Assembly (NCBI GenBank): GCA_009908585.1
Contig: JAAAOZ010000333.1
Coordinates: 1-34,139, forward strand
DNA length: 34,139 nucleotides
Source of the DNA: Chloroflexota bacterium
Lineage (GTDB): Bacteria; Chloroflexota; Anaerolineae; B4-G1; SLSP01
Direction of reading: 5' to 3'
Under the pieces are notes generated by a model. It searched no databases, had not been told where the DNA came from, and saw nothing but the letters and a program-made list of their open reading frames with translations. Shown piece after piece: positions 1 to 6,507 of the stretch (position 1 is the stretch's first letter; each line of letters starts with the position of its first letter). A program made the position numbers and the translations under genes.

Positions 1-136
1 CAACGCAAAAGCGCCCTGGAGAGATCCAGGGCGCTGTGAGTTTGTTCAGCCGTTATAGCCAGGCTAAGGATGATGGCGTGGCGGCCGCTCTGCCTGCTGT
101 GATAGCCTGGGCCCAGAGTGGACATGCGACGATGAA
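1..136 (-). repeat. Conserved 3' segment of cassette array, copy 1 (repeat A)
   Basis: Nearly identical to 31408-31543 (offset 31407); the only clear difference is a short patch around 104-111. Read on the minus strand it follows the last cassette of the left array and ends in a strong terminator. The similarity stops abruptly at 136. On the minus strand the shared part begins TTCATCG, and in this copy the base before it is G, giving GTTCATC, which resembles a recombined GTT core. I see no gene in it. Confidence 0.8.
7..35 (-). terminator. Rho-independent terminator closing left cassette array
   Basis: Perfect hairpin AGCGCCCTGGA / TCCAGGGCGCT with a 4-base loop; on the minus strand it is followed by TTTT. 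The same hairpin is at 31414-31442, and a close relative is at 26086-26115. Confidence 0.8.
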
Positions 137-139
137 CGA

Positions 140-261
140 TCTGCGCATCGCCCGCGCGGCGGGTGCGTGGCAAGCATCCTCGCCAAAAATCTAGCCCCAA
201 AGCGCGTTTGTCCGCCGATTACAGCGGCGCCAGCCGCGTCGGGTTGATGCACTTGTTAGGC
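140..261 (-). other. attC-like recombination site after cassette gene 266-886
   Basis: The minus strand begins GCCTAACAAG (R''-like core, 255-261) directly after the stop codon. An imperfect palindrome follows, with GCGGC/GCCGC and CCGA/TCGG pairings and a distal GCGCTT that can pair with AAGTGC. The site aligns with the equivalent site at 31544-31682: both have GCCYAAC, a shared ACCCGA block, and AAACGCGCTTT further in. The distal R' core is not a clear GTTRRRY, so the site is long or degenerate. Confidence 0.55.
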
Positions 262-265
262 GGTT

Positions 266-886
266 TTATGGGGCTATGGACATACAAGAACCAGATTGAA
301 CAGCAGTATACTCCCCTATAGTCTCAAAAACTCCCCAACTACGATAGTGAACTATCGGTCGAACTGGATATTGTTGATAAATTAAGCTCTCCCCATTGCC
401 GAAATCTGTGATAATCACTACACCTGCTGGTAATACATCGTGAGGTGCAAATTCACCACCAATACGCATTGTATCAAACTCGTTAATATAAGTTAGTGTA
501 GTATCTTTTGTTGTTTCTCCTATTTGGCTCCATTCTTCAATCAATTCTCTTGAGATTGTAGTTGGGCATAAAGAACTAGAATTAACAGATGGTGAGGTTG
601 GTACAGGTTGTGTAATTGTAGCAGTTAAATCAACATCTGATGATAATGCTTGTGTTGCAGCCTGGATCTGAACATTTGCCAGTACCCAAGATATTCCTAT
701 GGCTGCCAGAATTAGGAAAATGCCAAACAAACCTAATAATAGAGCACGAAACCCTGTTATCTTAATGGCTGTTGATATTTCTCCAATTAGTGCAATCGCA
801 ACGCAAATGATACCACCTATCACTAAGGATATAGTAAGTGGATTCTCAATTAAAATCTCTATCAATACCTTCAATAAAGTGTCCAT
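266..886 (-). CDS. Cassette-encoded membrane protein with extracytoplasmic domain, unknown function
   Basis: 206 residues. The start is ATG at 886 behind GGAGAGTG. Two hydrophobic segments (about residues 15-36 and 45-70) anchor the protein. A Thr/Ser/Pro-rich linker (about 83-105) precedes a soluble domain of about 100 residues with Cys at about 107 and near the C-terminus. I do not recognise the domain family. The gene is the second cassette of the left array on the minus strand. Its start is about 40 bases after a GTTGGGC core (929-935) and its stop abuts GCCTAAC (255-261), which is how an integron cassette is laid out. The AT-rich composition contrasts with the GC-rich DNA at 1900-3400, as expected for acquired cassettes. 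Confidence 0.8.
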   Translation of the reverse strand: MDTLLKVLIEILIENPLTISLVIGGIICVAIALIGEISTAIKITGFRALLLGLFGIFLILAAIGISWVLANVQIQAATQALSSDVDLTATITQPVPTSPSVNSSSLCPTTISRELIEEWSQIGETTKDTTLTYINEFDTMRIGGEFAPHDVLPAGVVIITDFGNGESLIYQQYPVRPIVHYRSWGVFETIGEYTAVQSGSCMSIAP

Positions 887-928
887 AAGAATTCACTCTC
901 CTTGCTTTGGAATGATACCTCATTAGCC

Positions 929-1000
929 GCCCAACAGCTTTGCTTAAAGCTGCGCGGCGGGTGCGTAGCAACCCACATCACTAACGTGATTTATACTGCA
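929..1000 (-). other. attC-like junction between the two left-array cassettes
   Basis: The minus strand contains GTTGGGC (935 to 929), which fits the GTTRRRY R' core. Next to it is a hairpin, GCAGCTTT/AAAGCTG, flanked by CCGCC/GGCGG. A block reading ACGCACCCGCCGCGC is shared with the site at 140-261. A matching R'' core (RYYYAAC) near the stop of the upstream gene is not obvious, so this is a partial or degenerate site. Confidence 0.45.
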
Positions 1001-1017
1001 CACGCCACAAAAGAGCA

Positions 1018-1587
1018 CTATTTACCTGCTTGAATATCCACCACTAGACTTCCGTCGTTATCAAATAGATAATCGTCACAATCGTTAATTCGTAAAAATA
1101 GAAAGCCGTCACCAGAAATCGTGCCAACGAATTGTCTACCAATATTAAACGGCTCATCGTTACCAATTCTGCCAATAAGTGCAGGTCTACCTTCAGAGCG
1201 TGTACCAGGAAGCGGTAGACACGCAAGGTCTGGTTCTTCTTCCACTATATCAAGATTATCAGGCCCTGAGTATCCACCTAAATTGACATCACCACACCAC
1301 TGACCCGACTTGTATTCGATTTGCAAAAAGTCCCCTGATTGGAGTTGTATGTTAGTATTCTGCCAAGGTAGACTGGCGATGACTTCAAAAGAAATTGTCT
1401 CTGGTGAACGAGTAGGAGTGACACTTTCCGATTGAGGATTACCAATCTGTAACCCTGGCCCAACAACAACTATACCCTGTTCAAGTAACGTGTTGCCCAA
1501 TAAGAAAAAACCTGTTATACAAGCTGCTATCACGACAGAAACACTACTGTATACTGCCGCTTTAACAGTCCCTTCTCTATCTGCCAT
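1018..1587 (-). CDS. Cassette-encoded anchored protein with beta-rich C-terminal domain
   Basis: 189 residues. The start is ATG at 1587 behind CGAGGAAA. One membrane segment (about residues 13-32) is followed by a short Ser/Thr/Pro linker. From about 66 onward is a beta-rich domain with the landmarks QSGDFLQIEYKSGQW, PALIGRIG, GDGFLFLRINDC and a final FDNDGSLVVDI. The same landmarks recur in the C-terminus of the cassette gene at 32795-33781 (EGDMMHFEYLSGEW, AALVGYV, GEIYLGMSDC, WDNEGVLKVKV), so the two share a domain. It resembles PA-IL/LecA-like carbohydrate-binding beta-sandwiches, but that is only a motif-level suggestion. It is the promoter-proximal cassette of the left array. Confidence 0.82.
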   Translation of the reverse strand: MADREGTVKAAVYSSVSVVIAACITGFFLLGNTLLEQGIVVVGPGLQIGNPQSESVTPTRSPETISFEVIASLPWQNTNIQLQSGDFLQIEYKSGQWCGDVNLGGYSGPDNLDIVEEEPDLACLPLPGTRSEGRPALIGRIGNDEPFNIGRQFVGTISGDGFLFLRINDCDDYLFDNDGSLVVDIQAGK

Positions 1588-1768
1588 ATTTTCCTCGACT
1601 TTGATTTTTTCTCAGAAATTTTCGGTTTCTTAAGATGCCGCCGGAACATGTTATTATCCCGAGATATGGCGGCATAAAACCTCAAAAGTCATGTTGTCCC
1701 GACTTCTTCCCCGAAACATAACGTGCTAAACCATACCCGACAAATAGCATAAAACAGCGCCTAAAACC

Positions 1769-1797
1769 ATTATACGTTCAAAATCTTCATCATCCAA
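1769..1797 (-). promoter_or_regulatory. Putative cassette promoter (Pc-like), copy 1
   Basis: On the minus strand TTGGAT (1797-1792) is followed by exactly 17 bases and then a perfect TATAAT (1774-1769). It points into the cassettes. Spacing and -10 are the same in copy 2 (33884-33912). A GGGGAGG-ATG mini-ORF of seven codons overlaps it and may be incidental. Confidence 0.65.
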
Positions 1798-1830
1798 GTA
1801 CACCTCCCCGAATAATGAGCTAGAAACCAG

Positions 1831-1882
1831 GGTATTACTGAGTAATACCGATGATAAGCGCCCGGTATGACTGAGTAATACC
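1831..1882. promoter_or_regulatory. Pair of 19-bp palindromic boxes upstream of cassette promoter, copy 1
   Basis: GGTATTACTGAGTAATACC (1831-1849) is a perfect palindrome around a central G. GGTATGACTGAGTAATACC (1864-1882) follows 33 bases later. The same pair is at 33946-33997, and a related pair lies upstream of the parM-like gene (11918-11968). This looks like an operator for a dimeric DNA-binding protein. Confidence 0.75.
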
Positions 1883-1938
1883 GGCTACGCACGGGAAAAG
1901 CTGTGCGGCGCGTCGATCCTCGCTCCTCCTGCACCAGC

Positions 1939-1972
1939 AAAAAAAGCCGTGACAAGCTAAGCCTGCCACGGC
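1939..1972 (-). terminator. Terminator overlapping the end of the SLOG gene
   Basis: GCCGTG/CACGGC hairpin followed on the minus strand by seven T. The stop codon of the SLOG gene lies in the hairpin loop. It is conserved in copy 2 (34054-34087). It separates this gene pair from the cassette promoter. Confidence 0.75.
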
Positions 1973-2655
1973 TGCGAGAACGGGACGCCCACCTGCGCGC
2001 GCCGGCACGGAACAAAGCGCTGCGCCTTGACCCACGGGCCGCCAAGACCCGTGGCGACCCAAATGCCGCCCCAGTGACTGGGCAACGCAACCCGATGACT
2101 GACCCCGCAGGCAAAGACCACGACCGGCAACCCCAGCGCGACCGCAAACGCCAGCGTGGACCAGGTGCCAGAGCCAAAGCCCCCGAAGCACCGCACCGAG
2201 GAACGGGACGGCACCAGGCGCTTGCCGGAACGCGGATGCACCGGGCAGGGCGAAGAGACGAAGCCGACCACGCCCGCGCGCCCCCCGGACTGCTGCACGG
2301 CCCGGACCATAGCGGCGGAACGCTGCGCCAAGGCTGCTGCGGGACGCGGCCCGGCCAACCGAGAAACGGGAACCGGCGCCGGGCGAAAGCGGCCCGTGAC
2401 GGGCGACTGCTGGAACGGACGGTAGGAGACCCGATGCTGGCGCTGCGGACGAAAGACGCGAGGCTGAACCCCGCACTGCACGGCCCGCGCCCGCACGAAA
2501 GCGTCAGCGCCCGCAGCGTCACCGACCGCGACCCCACGGCCCGAGCGGACAACGGACTGCACGACCGCCCCGACCAACGGAGAGAACTGGGGCCGCAGAC
2601 TACGCGAGCCTGTGAACCCGACCAACGGACTGGAAACGGCTGCCTGGCTACCCAC
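1957..2655 (-). CDS. SLOG-fold (DprA/YspA-like Rossmann) protein
   Basis: About 232 residues. I chose GTG at 2655, which overlaps the stop of the DUF4326 gene (GTGGGTAG). The protein has the layout of the SLOG superfamily: an N-terminal GFTGSRSL strand-loop, GDAAGADAFVR, ALAQRSAAMVRAV, a GFVSSPCP strand, and a GSGTWSTLAFAVALGLPVVVF segment matching the nucleotide-binding GxGT(E/W)-helix. SLOG proteins bind nucleotides or nucleotide-derived signals; the ligand here is unknown. The C-terminal 22 codons are kept in the truncated copy at 34072-34139 (QRFVPxRRAQVGVPFxQPWQA), mostly by silent or conservative changes, which supports this frame among several long open frames in this GC-rich stretch. 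Overlap with the upstream gene suggests translational coupling. Confidence 0.72.
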   Translation of the reverse strand: MGSQAAVSSPLVGFTGSRSLRPQFSPLVGAVVQSVVRSGRGVAVGDAAGADAFVRARAVQCGVQPRVFRPQRQHRVSYRPFQQSPVTGRFRPAPVPVSRLAGPRPAAALAQRSAAMVRAVQQSGGRAGVVGFVSSPCPVHPRSGKRLVPSRSSVRCFGGFGSGTWSTLAFAVALGLPVVVFACGVSHRVALPSHWGGIWVATGLGGPWVKAQRFVPCRRAQVGVPFSQPWQA

Positions 2656-3019
2656 GGCCCACCCCCTGACCCACCAGCCACAGGACACACGACCGCACCA
2701 CAGAAGCGTGACACGGCAACGGAGCACACCAACAGCCCAACGCCACGGACTGCCCCGCCGCCACCGCCTGAGCCAAGGACTGAAGCTCATCCCACGCCGG
2801 AGACGACTGCCCGGCCAACCCGGCCTGCACCACACCCCACAACCAACGCCGGTACCGCTGAATGACGACCGCCCGCGACCCGTGACGCCCCACCCGAAAG
2901 GGATTACCCAACGCCGACCCCTGCCACCCCCGACACGACCGAGCCACGTACCACACGGACGGATCACCCGCCTGCAAACTACGGACGTTGACAACAGACA
3001 CAGAACCTAAAGCAGACAC
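2648..3019 (-). CDS. DUF4326 family protein
   Basis: About 123 residues. The start is GTG at 3019 (or 3022) behind AGGGGG. Landmarks of DUF4326 are visible: VVNVRSL near the N-terminus, YVARSCRGWQGSALGNPF, a Tyr-Arg-x-Trp helix (RYRRWL), and the hallmark LGCWCAPLPCH near the C-terminus. The two Cys and the His suggest a metal or catalytic site, but the function of the family is not established. It is often phage- or element-borne. Here it is the first gene after the large structured RNA at 3095-3350 and overlaps the SLOG gene by eight bases, so the two probably act together. Confidence 0.8.
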   Translation of the reverse strand: MSALGSVSVVNVRSLQAGDPSVWYVARSCRGWQGSALGNPFRVGRHGSRAVVIQRYRRWLWGVVQAGLAGQSSPAWDELQSLAQAVAAGQSVALGCWCAPLPCHASVVRSCVLWLVGQGVGRG

Positions 3020-3094
3020 CACACACCCCCTGACAAAGCTAAATGAACGAAGGCTGAAACGAGGCCCGAAAGCCCCGCCAGCGCCCCCGAAGCG

Positions 3095-3350
3095 GCACAC
3101 GAGGGCCAGGCCGCCAAAAAAGCCGCCGCCCCTGCCCTGGCGTCATCTAATCTCCAAAGCCAGGACAGGAGCGGCGGCTTCCCCTACTGGGGCGCCCTGC
3201 GGAAGGGAGCAAAAACCCGGCGATGGGAGCCGAAGGCATCAGCACCGGCGCTCTCCTAATCCTCCAAGCCGGTAGCTGGGCCGGAGGCTACAACCAGGCA
3301 GACGCGGGGTTTTTGCGGACTGGAGCAGGGGAAGCCTTGCGCCGTGTGCT
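3095..3350 (-). ncRNA. Large structured RNA, copy R1 (leader of DUF4326-SLOG genes)
   Basis: The minus strand opens AGCACACGGCGCAAGGC and closes GCCTGGCCCTCGTGTGC, forming a terminal stem GCACACG/CGTGTGC. An internal GCAAAAACCCCG pairs with CGGGTTTTTGC. A long hairpin AGCCGCCGC..CCTGGC / GCCAGG..GCGGCGGCT has the loop TTTGGAGATTAGATGAC and is followed by six T. The same design is at 21855-22084 and 25545-25870. Sequence between the stems differs while the stems persist, which argues for conserved RNA structure. The long hairpin plus T-run could also work as an intrinsic terminator or attenuator. It does not match an RNA class I can name. Confidence 0.68.
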
Positions 3351-4120
3351 AAACTGAGGGAAGCGGCGGGGATGGAGGGCCGGCCGCCGCCCAAGCCCCC
3401 CGATGCACGTTAGCGGCCCGTAGCCCTGCACCGGCGTCCTCTCATCGTCAAAGCCGGGGCAGGAGCGTAGGGCCTACCGCTGATGGGGGCTGGAGCGGCG
3501 GGCGTACCGCTTGAGAAGGGAGACTGAGCGCAGCGAAGGGGATCGGCGGAGACGAGTGTGACGGCGATGCAATACGGGCGCGCTTGCGATGGGAAGGGAC
3601 GTGACCCTCGCCGGCGTGTGTGCAGCAGAGCGTGGTAGCTGCTCGCTGAGCGGGATAGTTGGCGATTCTGCCTCGCTGACAGAGTAGAGAGACGAGCAGA
3701 ACGAGCGGGCAGGCGAGGGCGGCAGCCGCCTTTGGCGGCCCGCGCCCGCAGCGTGCGCGCGACCCCACTGACGAGAGCCTGCACGACGGAAGGAGCTTCA
3801 AGGCGCTCCGCTCCGGTAACAGAGCAGCGGGAAGAGCAGGACAAGCGGGCAGGCGAAGGGAAACCCTGAGCGTGCGCGCGCCCCCGCTGACAAGCGCCTG
3901 CGTTATCGACTTCGCTCCCGCAGCGATGCGATTGGAGAGGGATTTGGTTTTACGAGGCTTGGGAGACGGCCCGGCTGGGTTCAGGGCGGTGGGGAGACAA
4001 GATCACCCCGGCTACGAGGCTTGAGAAAATATCACAGGGGCGAGGCAGACCTTGCCGCCGTGTCAGCGGGGCAAAGCGGTCTGCTTTTGATCTTCTGGGA
4101 CTCTTAATTTGAGGGGGGAT
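3351..4120. other. GC-rich non-coding stretch with internal repeats
   Basis: No convincing gene; the open frames are compositionally biased (Arg/Ala/Pro). It holds an imperfect duplication: about 3692-3782 resembles 3833-3903, sharing AGCGGGCAGGCGA and a later GCGTGCGCGCG...CTGACRAG. A hairpin near 3430-3460 repeats the GGCTTTGACGATGAGAGGACGCC loop design of RNA R1. A block CGCTCCCGCAGCGATGCGATTGGAGAG (3917-3943) recurs at about 22275-22301, on the far side of RNA copy R2. It is probably the promoter-distal part of the RNA locus. Confidence 0.4.
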
Positions 4121-4149
4121 TTGACAAGTTTAGGGATACAAACTACAAT
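4121..4149 (+). promoter_or_regulatory. Sigma70-type promoter for the HTH gene
   Basis: TTGACA (4121-4126), 17-base spacer, TACAAT (4144-4149): close to consensus. Transcription would start near 4156, about 13 bases before the start codon. Confidence 0.8.
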
Positions 4150-4168
4150 GGGTTTGTGGAGGTGAACG

Positions 4169-4381
4169 ATGACAGATAAGAATAATCATGGATTAGGAAA
4201 ACCGTGGACTACTACAGAACTAAGTGAGGCTTCTGGGGTATCTATGCAATACATTGGACGCCTGCTAAATCAGGGGCGGCTCAGAGGCCAGAAAATAGGT
4301 CACATGTGGGCTATACCAGATAGTGAAGCGCAGCGGTTCATTGAGGAACGAGAAGGGGAAAAACGAAAAGACCATGCTTAG
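4169..4381 (+). CDS. Small helix-turn-helix (excisionase/MerR-like) DNA-binding protein
   Basis: 70 residues. ATG at 4169 behind GGAGGTG. The segment PWTTTELSEASGVSMQYIGRLLNQGRL followed by a basic strand-turn (GQKIGHMWAIP) is the winged-helix layout of excisionase-type HTH_17 domains: helix-turn-helix, then a Gly-x-x-W wing. A charged tail ends the protein. It has its own near-consensus promoter and a terminator, so it is monocistronic. It could be an excisionase (recombination directionality factor) or a regulator of the element. No partner integrase is in the window. AT-richer than its surroundings. Confidence 0.8.
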   Translation: MTDKNNHGLGKPWTTTELSEASGVSMQYIGRLLNQGRLRGQKIGHMWAIPDSEAQRFIEEREGEKRKDHA

Positions 4382-4391
4382 GTCTTTTTTT
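4366..4391 (+). terminator. Terminator of the HTH gene
   Basis: AAAAGACC - ATGCTT - AGGTCTTTTTTT, overlapping the stop codon; the A/T symmetry allows use in both directions. Confidence 0.8.
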
Positions 4392-4766
4392 GCCTCGGAA
4401 GTTTATATCTACAAATAGGAGGTTAGAAGAATTATGGCAAACTCCTATGTAAGGTTTTTTGCATTTTCTAAAACGGATCGAAAAATTTTGGATATATGAT
4501 AATTTTTTTTAGCAGTTTAGTAATTTAAAAGCGTACGGCCCCGACAGTGCGCCAACACTGTCAGGGCCATTATCCAACAAAGGACCGAGGGAAAAAAGGC
4601 CGGCAGCCATCCCATCGGCGGGAACTCACCAGACAATAGAGCGAAGCGCTTAACTTACGCTATACATCCTCGCGGATGTTTACTGCCCGGTTACCTTGAT
4701 TATAGCATAGATGGCGGGGATAACACGCTCTGCCACCTGGAAAGACTTAGATAAAGGGAGGGTACA
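4392..4766. other. Intergenic region with a strong palindrome
   Basis: No gene seen. It contains a 32-base hairpin at 4537-4568 (GGCCCCGACAGTG / CACTGTCAGGGCC, 6-base loop) without a T-run, so either a weak terminator or a protein-binding palindrome. An AT-rich start with runs of T (4500-4510) precedes it. The region just before 4767 (TTGATTATAGCATAGAT) is a plausible but unproven promoter for the following operon. Confidence 0.4.
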
Positions 4767-5330
4767 ATGGACGCTCTAAACTTTGAGTTTGACACGATGA
4801 TGTGGCTGTACATCGGCGGCGGGGCTATTATCTTGGTCGTGGTAGCGGCCTTGTGGCGGAAGCTGTTGCGGGCGGCGATGATCTTGGTGGGCCTGGGCAT
4901 CGCCCTGGCGCTGGCCTGGACGTTGGCGATGCAAGCGACCGCCACCAAAGAGGTCGCCACCGCCGCCACGGTGAGCGCGGCCGGCAGCACGGCGGGGAAC
5001 GTGGGGATGATGATCTTAGCTTTCCTGCTGTTTGTGGCGACGATCGCGGGGGGAACCTATATCTTCCTGCTGCGCCGGCGCATTCAGACTCTCTACAACT
5101 CACCGGATGACGCCTGGCTGCCCGGTTCCAACGCGCAGTGGGGCCGAACTGGCCCTACCGCCGCGCCGGGCGACGCCTTGGGCGCGTTGATCCAGATCGA
5201 GGTCTTGCGGGCGCTGCGCGAGCTGCGCGCGGATCGTGGCGCAGCGCTCGCGCCTTATGACGCCTGGGACGAGGCGGAGGATGCCGGCGAGCAGCCTTAC
5301 ACTGAGCCTGACCCGATGTGGTGGAGGTGA
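4767..5330 (+). CDS. Three-pass membrane protein, unknown function
   Basis: 187 residues, ATG at 4767 behind GGGAGGG. Predicted membrane segments at about residues 14-30, 35-56 and 80-101 are followed by a soluble tail of about 85 residues rich in acidic and aromatic residues that ends DPMWWR. It is the first gene of a tight operon with the stalk lipoprotein (4-base gap) and the FtsK/HerA-like ATPase. That arrangement suggests an envelope complex working with a DNA or substrate motor, but this is inference. I do not recognise a family. Confidence 0.82.
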   Translation: MDALNFEFDTMMWLYIGGGAIILVVVAALWRKLLRAAMILVGLGIALALAWTLAMQATATKEVATAATVSAAGSTAGNVGMMILAFLLFVATIAGGTYIFLLRRRIQTLYNSPDDAWLPGSNAQWGRTGPTAAPGDALGALIQIEVLRALRELRADRGAALAPYDAWDEAEDAGEQPYTEPDPMWWR

Positions 5331-5334
5331 CGCG

Positions 5335-6507
5335 ATGACGAGAAATCGCTGGGTGACGGTCGGGATAGCGGCGGGCCTGCTGGTTCTCACGTTAGCCTGT
5401 GAGGGCACCACTCTGACGCCGGGCGTGTTTACGCCGACGCCGGGACCTCACGCGCCCCTGGTGGTGGACGCCGGCCACCAGGCCACGGTGGAGGCGGTCC
5501 AGGTAGATCGTTATCTGCAAGCCTTGGAAGCCGAAGACACGCTCAGAGAATATCATGCCCAGGCCACGGCCACCGCCGAGGCGCACGCCTTGGCCATCTG
5601 GGAAGCCACAGCGACCGCCGAAGCGCAGAGATTCGCTGCGACGGCAACCGCCGACGCCCAGCGCTTTGAGGCCACGGCCACGGCCAGCGCCGAGCAGGAT
5701 CAGGCGCGCCGGGATGCGGCCACCGCCACGGCCATCGCCCAGCAAAAAGCCGAGGAGCGGGCAGCGGTGGCCTGGGCGGCCACGGCCACCGCCGACGCTA
5801 TGCAATCCCAACAAACGGCCACCGCTGAAGCTATCGCCGGCGCGGTGACGGCCACTGCCGAAGCCCAACGCTCCAGCGCAACTGCGACCGCCGAAGCCAT
5901 CGCCATCGAGGCGACCGCCACGGCCAGCGCCCACCAAGCGCAGCGCGAGGCCGCGGAGAGCGCAGCGGCGATCCGCCAAGCCGAACTGGCCACCCGGCGC
6001 GAGGAGCTGATCTACCCGCTGAAGGCCTACGGGCCGTGGGCGTTAGTCGTCTTGATAGCCGGCCTCTTCGCCTTCGCGGCGATCCGCTTTATCAAGACCG
6101 CCGAGGTGCGGGCGCGAGCGATCCGGCGCGACGCGCGCGGCGACGCGCCTCTCCTGGCCTTCCCCAACGGGCGCGGCGGTATGTTAGTCTACGATCCCGA
6201 CCGCAGCTTTGGCCCGGTGGCCGTGTTGGATGGCGAGGTCTCGATGCCGGCCCTGGTGGACGAAGAGCAGCAGGCGACGGTGACGATGCGCGATCAGGCC
6301 GTGGATCTGGCGACGCGCGGCGTGGCCAGCCCACCCCGCAAGCGCTCACAAAGCACGCGCCGGCGGCAAGCGCAGCGCCTGGCGATGACCGGCGCGCCGC
6401 CTAAAGTGCAGGTGATCCCCCCGACGAGGGTGGCGGCCTGGCTGCGGGACGTGCGGCCCAAGACCTTAGCAATGACGATAGAAGATCCGAACGAGGTGAA
6501 AAAATGA
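5335..6507 (+). CDS. Stalk-like lipoprotein with Ala-Thr repeats and C-terminal membrane anchor
   Basis: 390 residues. ATG at 5335 (behind GGAGGTG) places a signal peptide with lipobox LTLAC at the N-terminus; an upstream in-frame start would bury it. Residues about 40-230 are a long Ala/Glu/Gln-rich helix with many ATATAEA repeats (about 11 to 20 residues apart), predicted to form an extended rod or coiled coil. A single membrane segment (PWALVVLIAGLFAFAAI, about 230-250) and a basic C-terminal domain of about 120 residues follow. Its end overlaps the ATPase gene by four bases (ATGA). It probably links the envelope to that ATPase. The repeated ACGGCCACNGCCGA DNA is prone to slippage. Confidence 0.82.
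   Translation: MTRNRWVTVGIAAGLLVLTLACEGTTLTPGVFTPTPGPHAPLVVDAGHQATVEAVQVDRYLQALEAEDTLREYHAQATATAEAHALAIWEATATAEAQRFAATATADAQRFEATATASAEQDQARRDAATATAIAQQKAEERAAVAWAATATADAMQSQQTATAEAIAGAVTATAEAQRSSATATAEAIAIEATATASAHQAQREAAESAAAIRQAELATRREELIYPLKAYGPWALVVLIAGLFAFAAIRFIKTAEVRARAIRRDARGDAPLLAFPNGRGGMLVYDPDRSFGPVAVLDGEVSMPALVDEEQQATVTMRDQAVDLATRGVASPPRKRSQSTRRRQAQRLAMTGAPPKVQVIPPTRVAAWLRDVRPKTLAMTIEDPNEVKK

Larger units (their letters stand above)
1645..2040 (-). repeat. Conserved 5' segment of cassette array, copy 1 (repeat B)
   Basis: Matches 33835-34139 up to the window edge. It holds the end of the SLOG gene, its terminator, two palindromic boxes and an outward promoter. On the minus strand the shared sequence ends exactly in ATAACATGTT, and the copies diverge from the next base (CCGG here, AGGC in copy 2). 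Copy 1 also has about 75 extra bases (roughly 1678-1752) bounded by a repeated GCATAAAAC. Confidence 0.85.

Noticed and set aside
1769..1797. Seven-codon ORF (MMKILNV) overlapping the cassette promoter in both copies
   Set aside because: It has a good GGAGG, but it overlaps the -35/-10 boxes that better explain the conservation; a leader peptide cannot be excluded.
1770..2994. Several long open frames on both strands (up to 345 codons)
   Set aside because: GC-rich DNA opens many frames. Only the DUF4326 and SLOG frames show family motifs and conservation in the second copy; the others are Arg/Ser/Pro-rich shadows.
3410..3844. Open frames of 117-144 codons on the minus strand
   Set aside because: Low-complexity Arg/Ala/Ser composition, no ribosome binding site, and overlap with repeated non-coding DNA.
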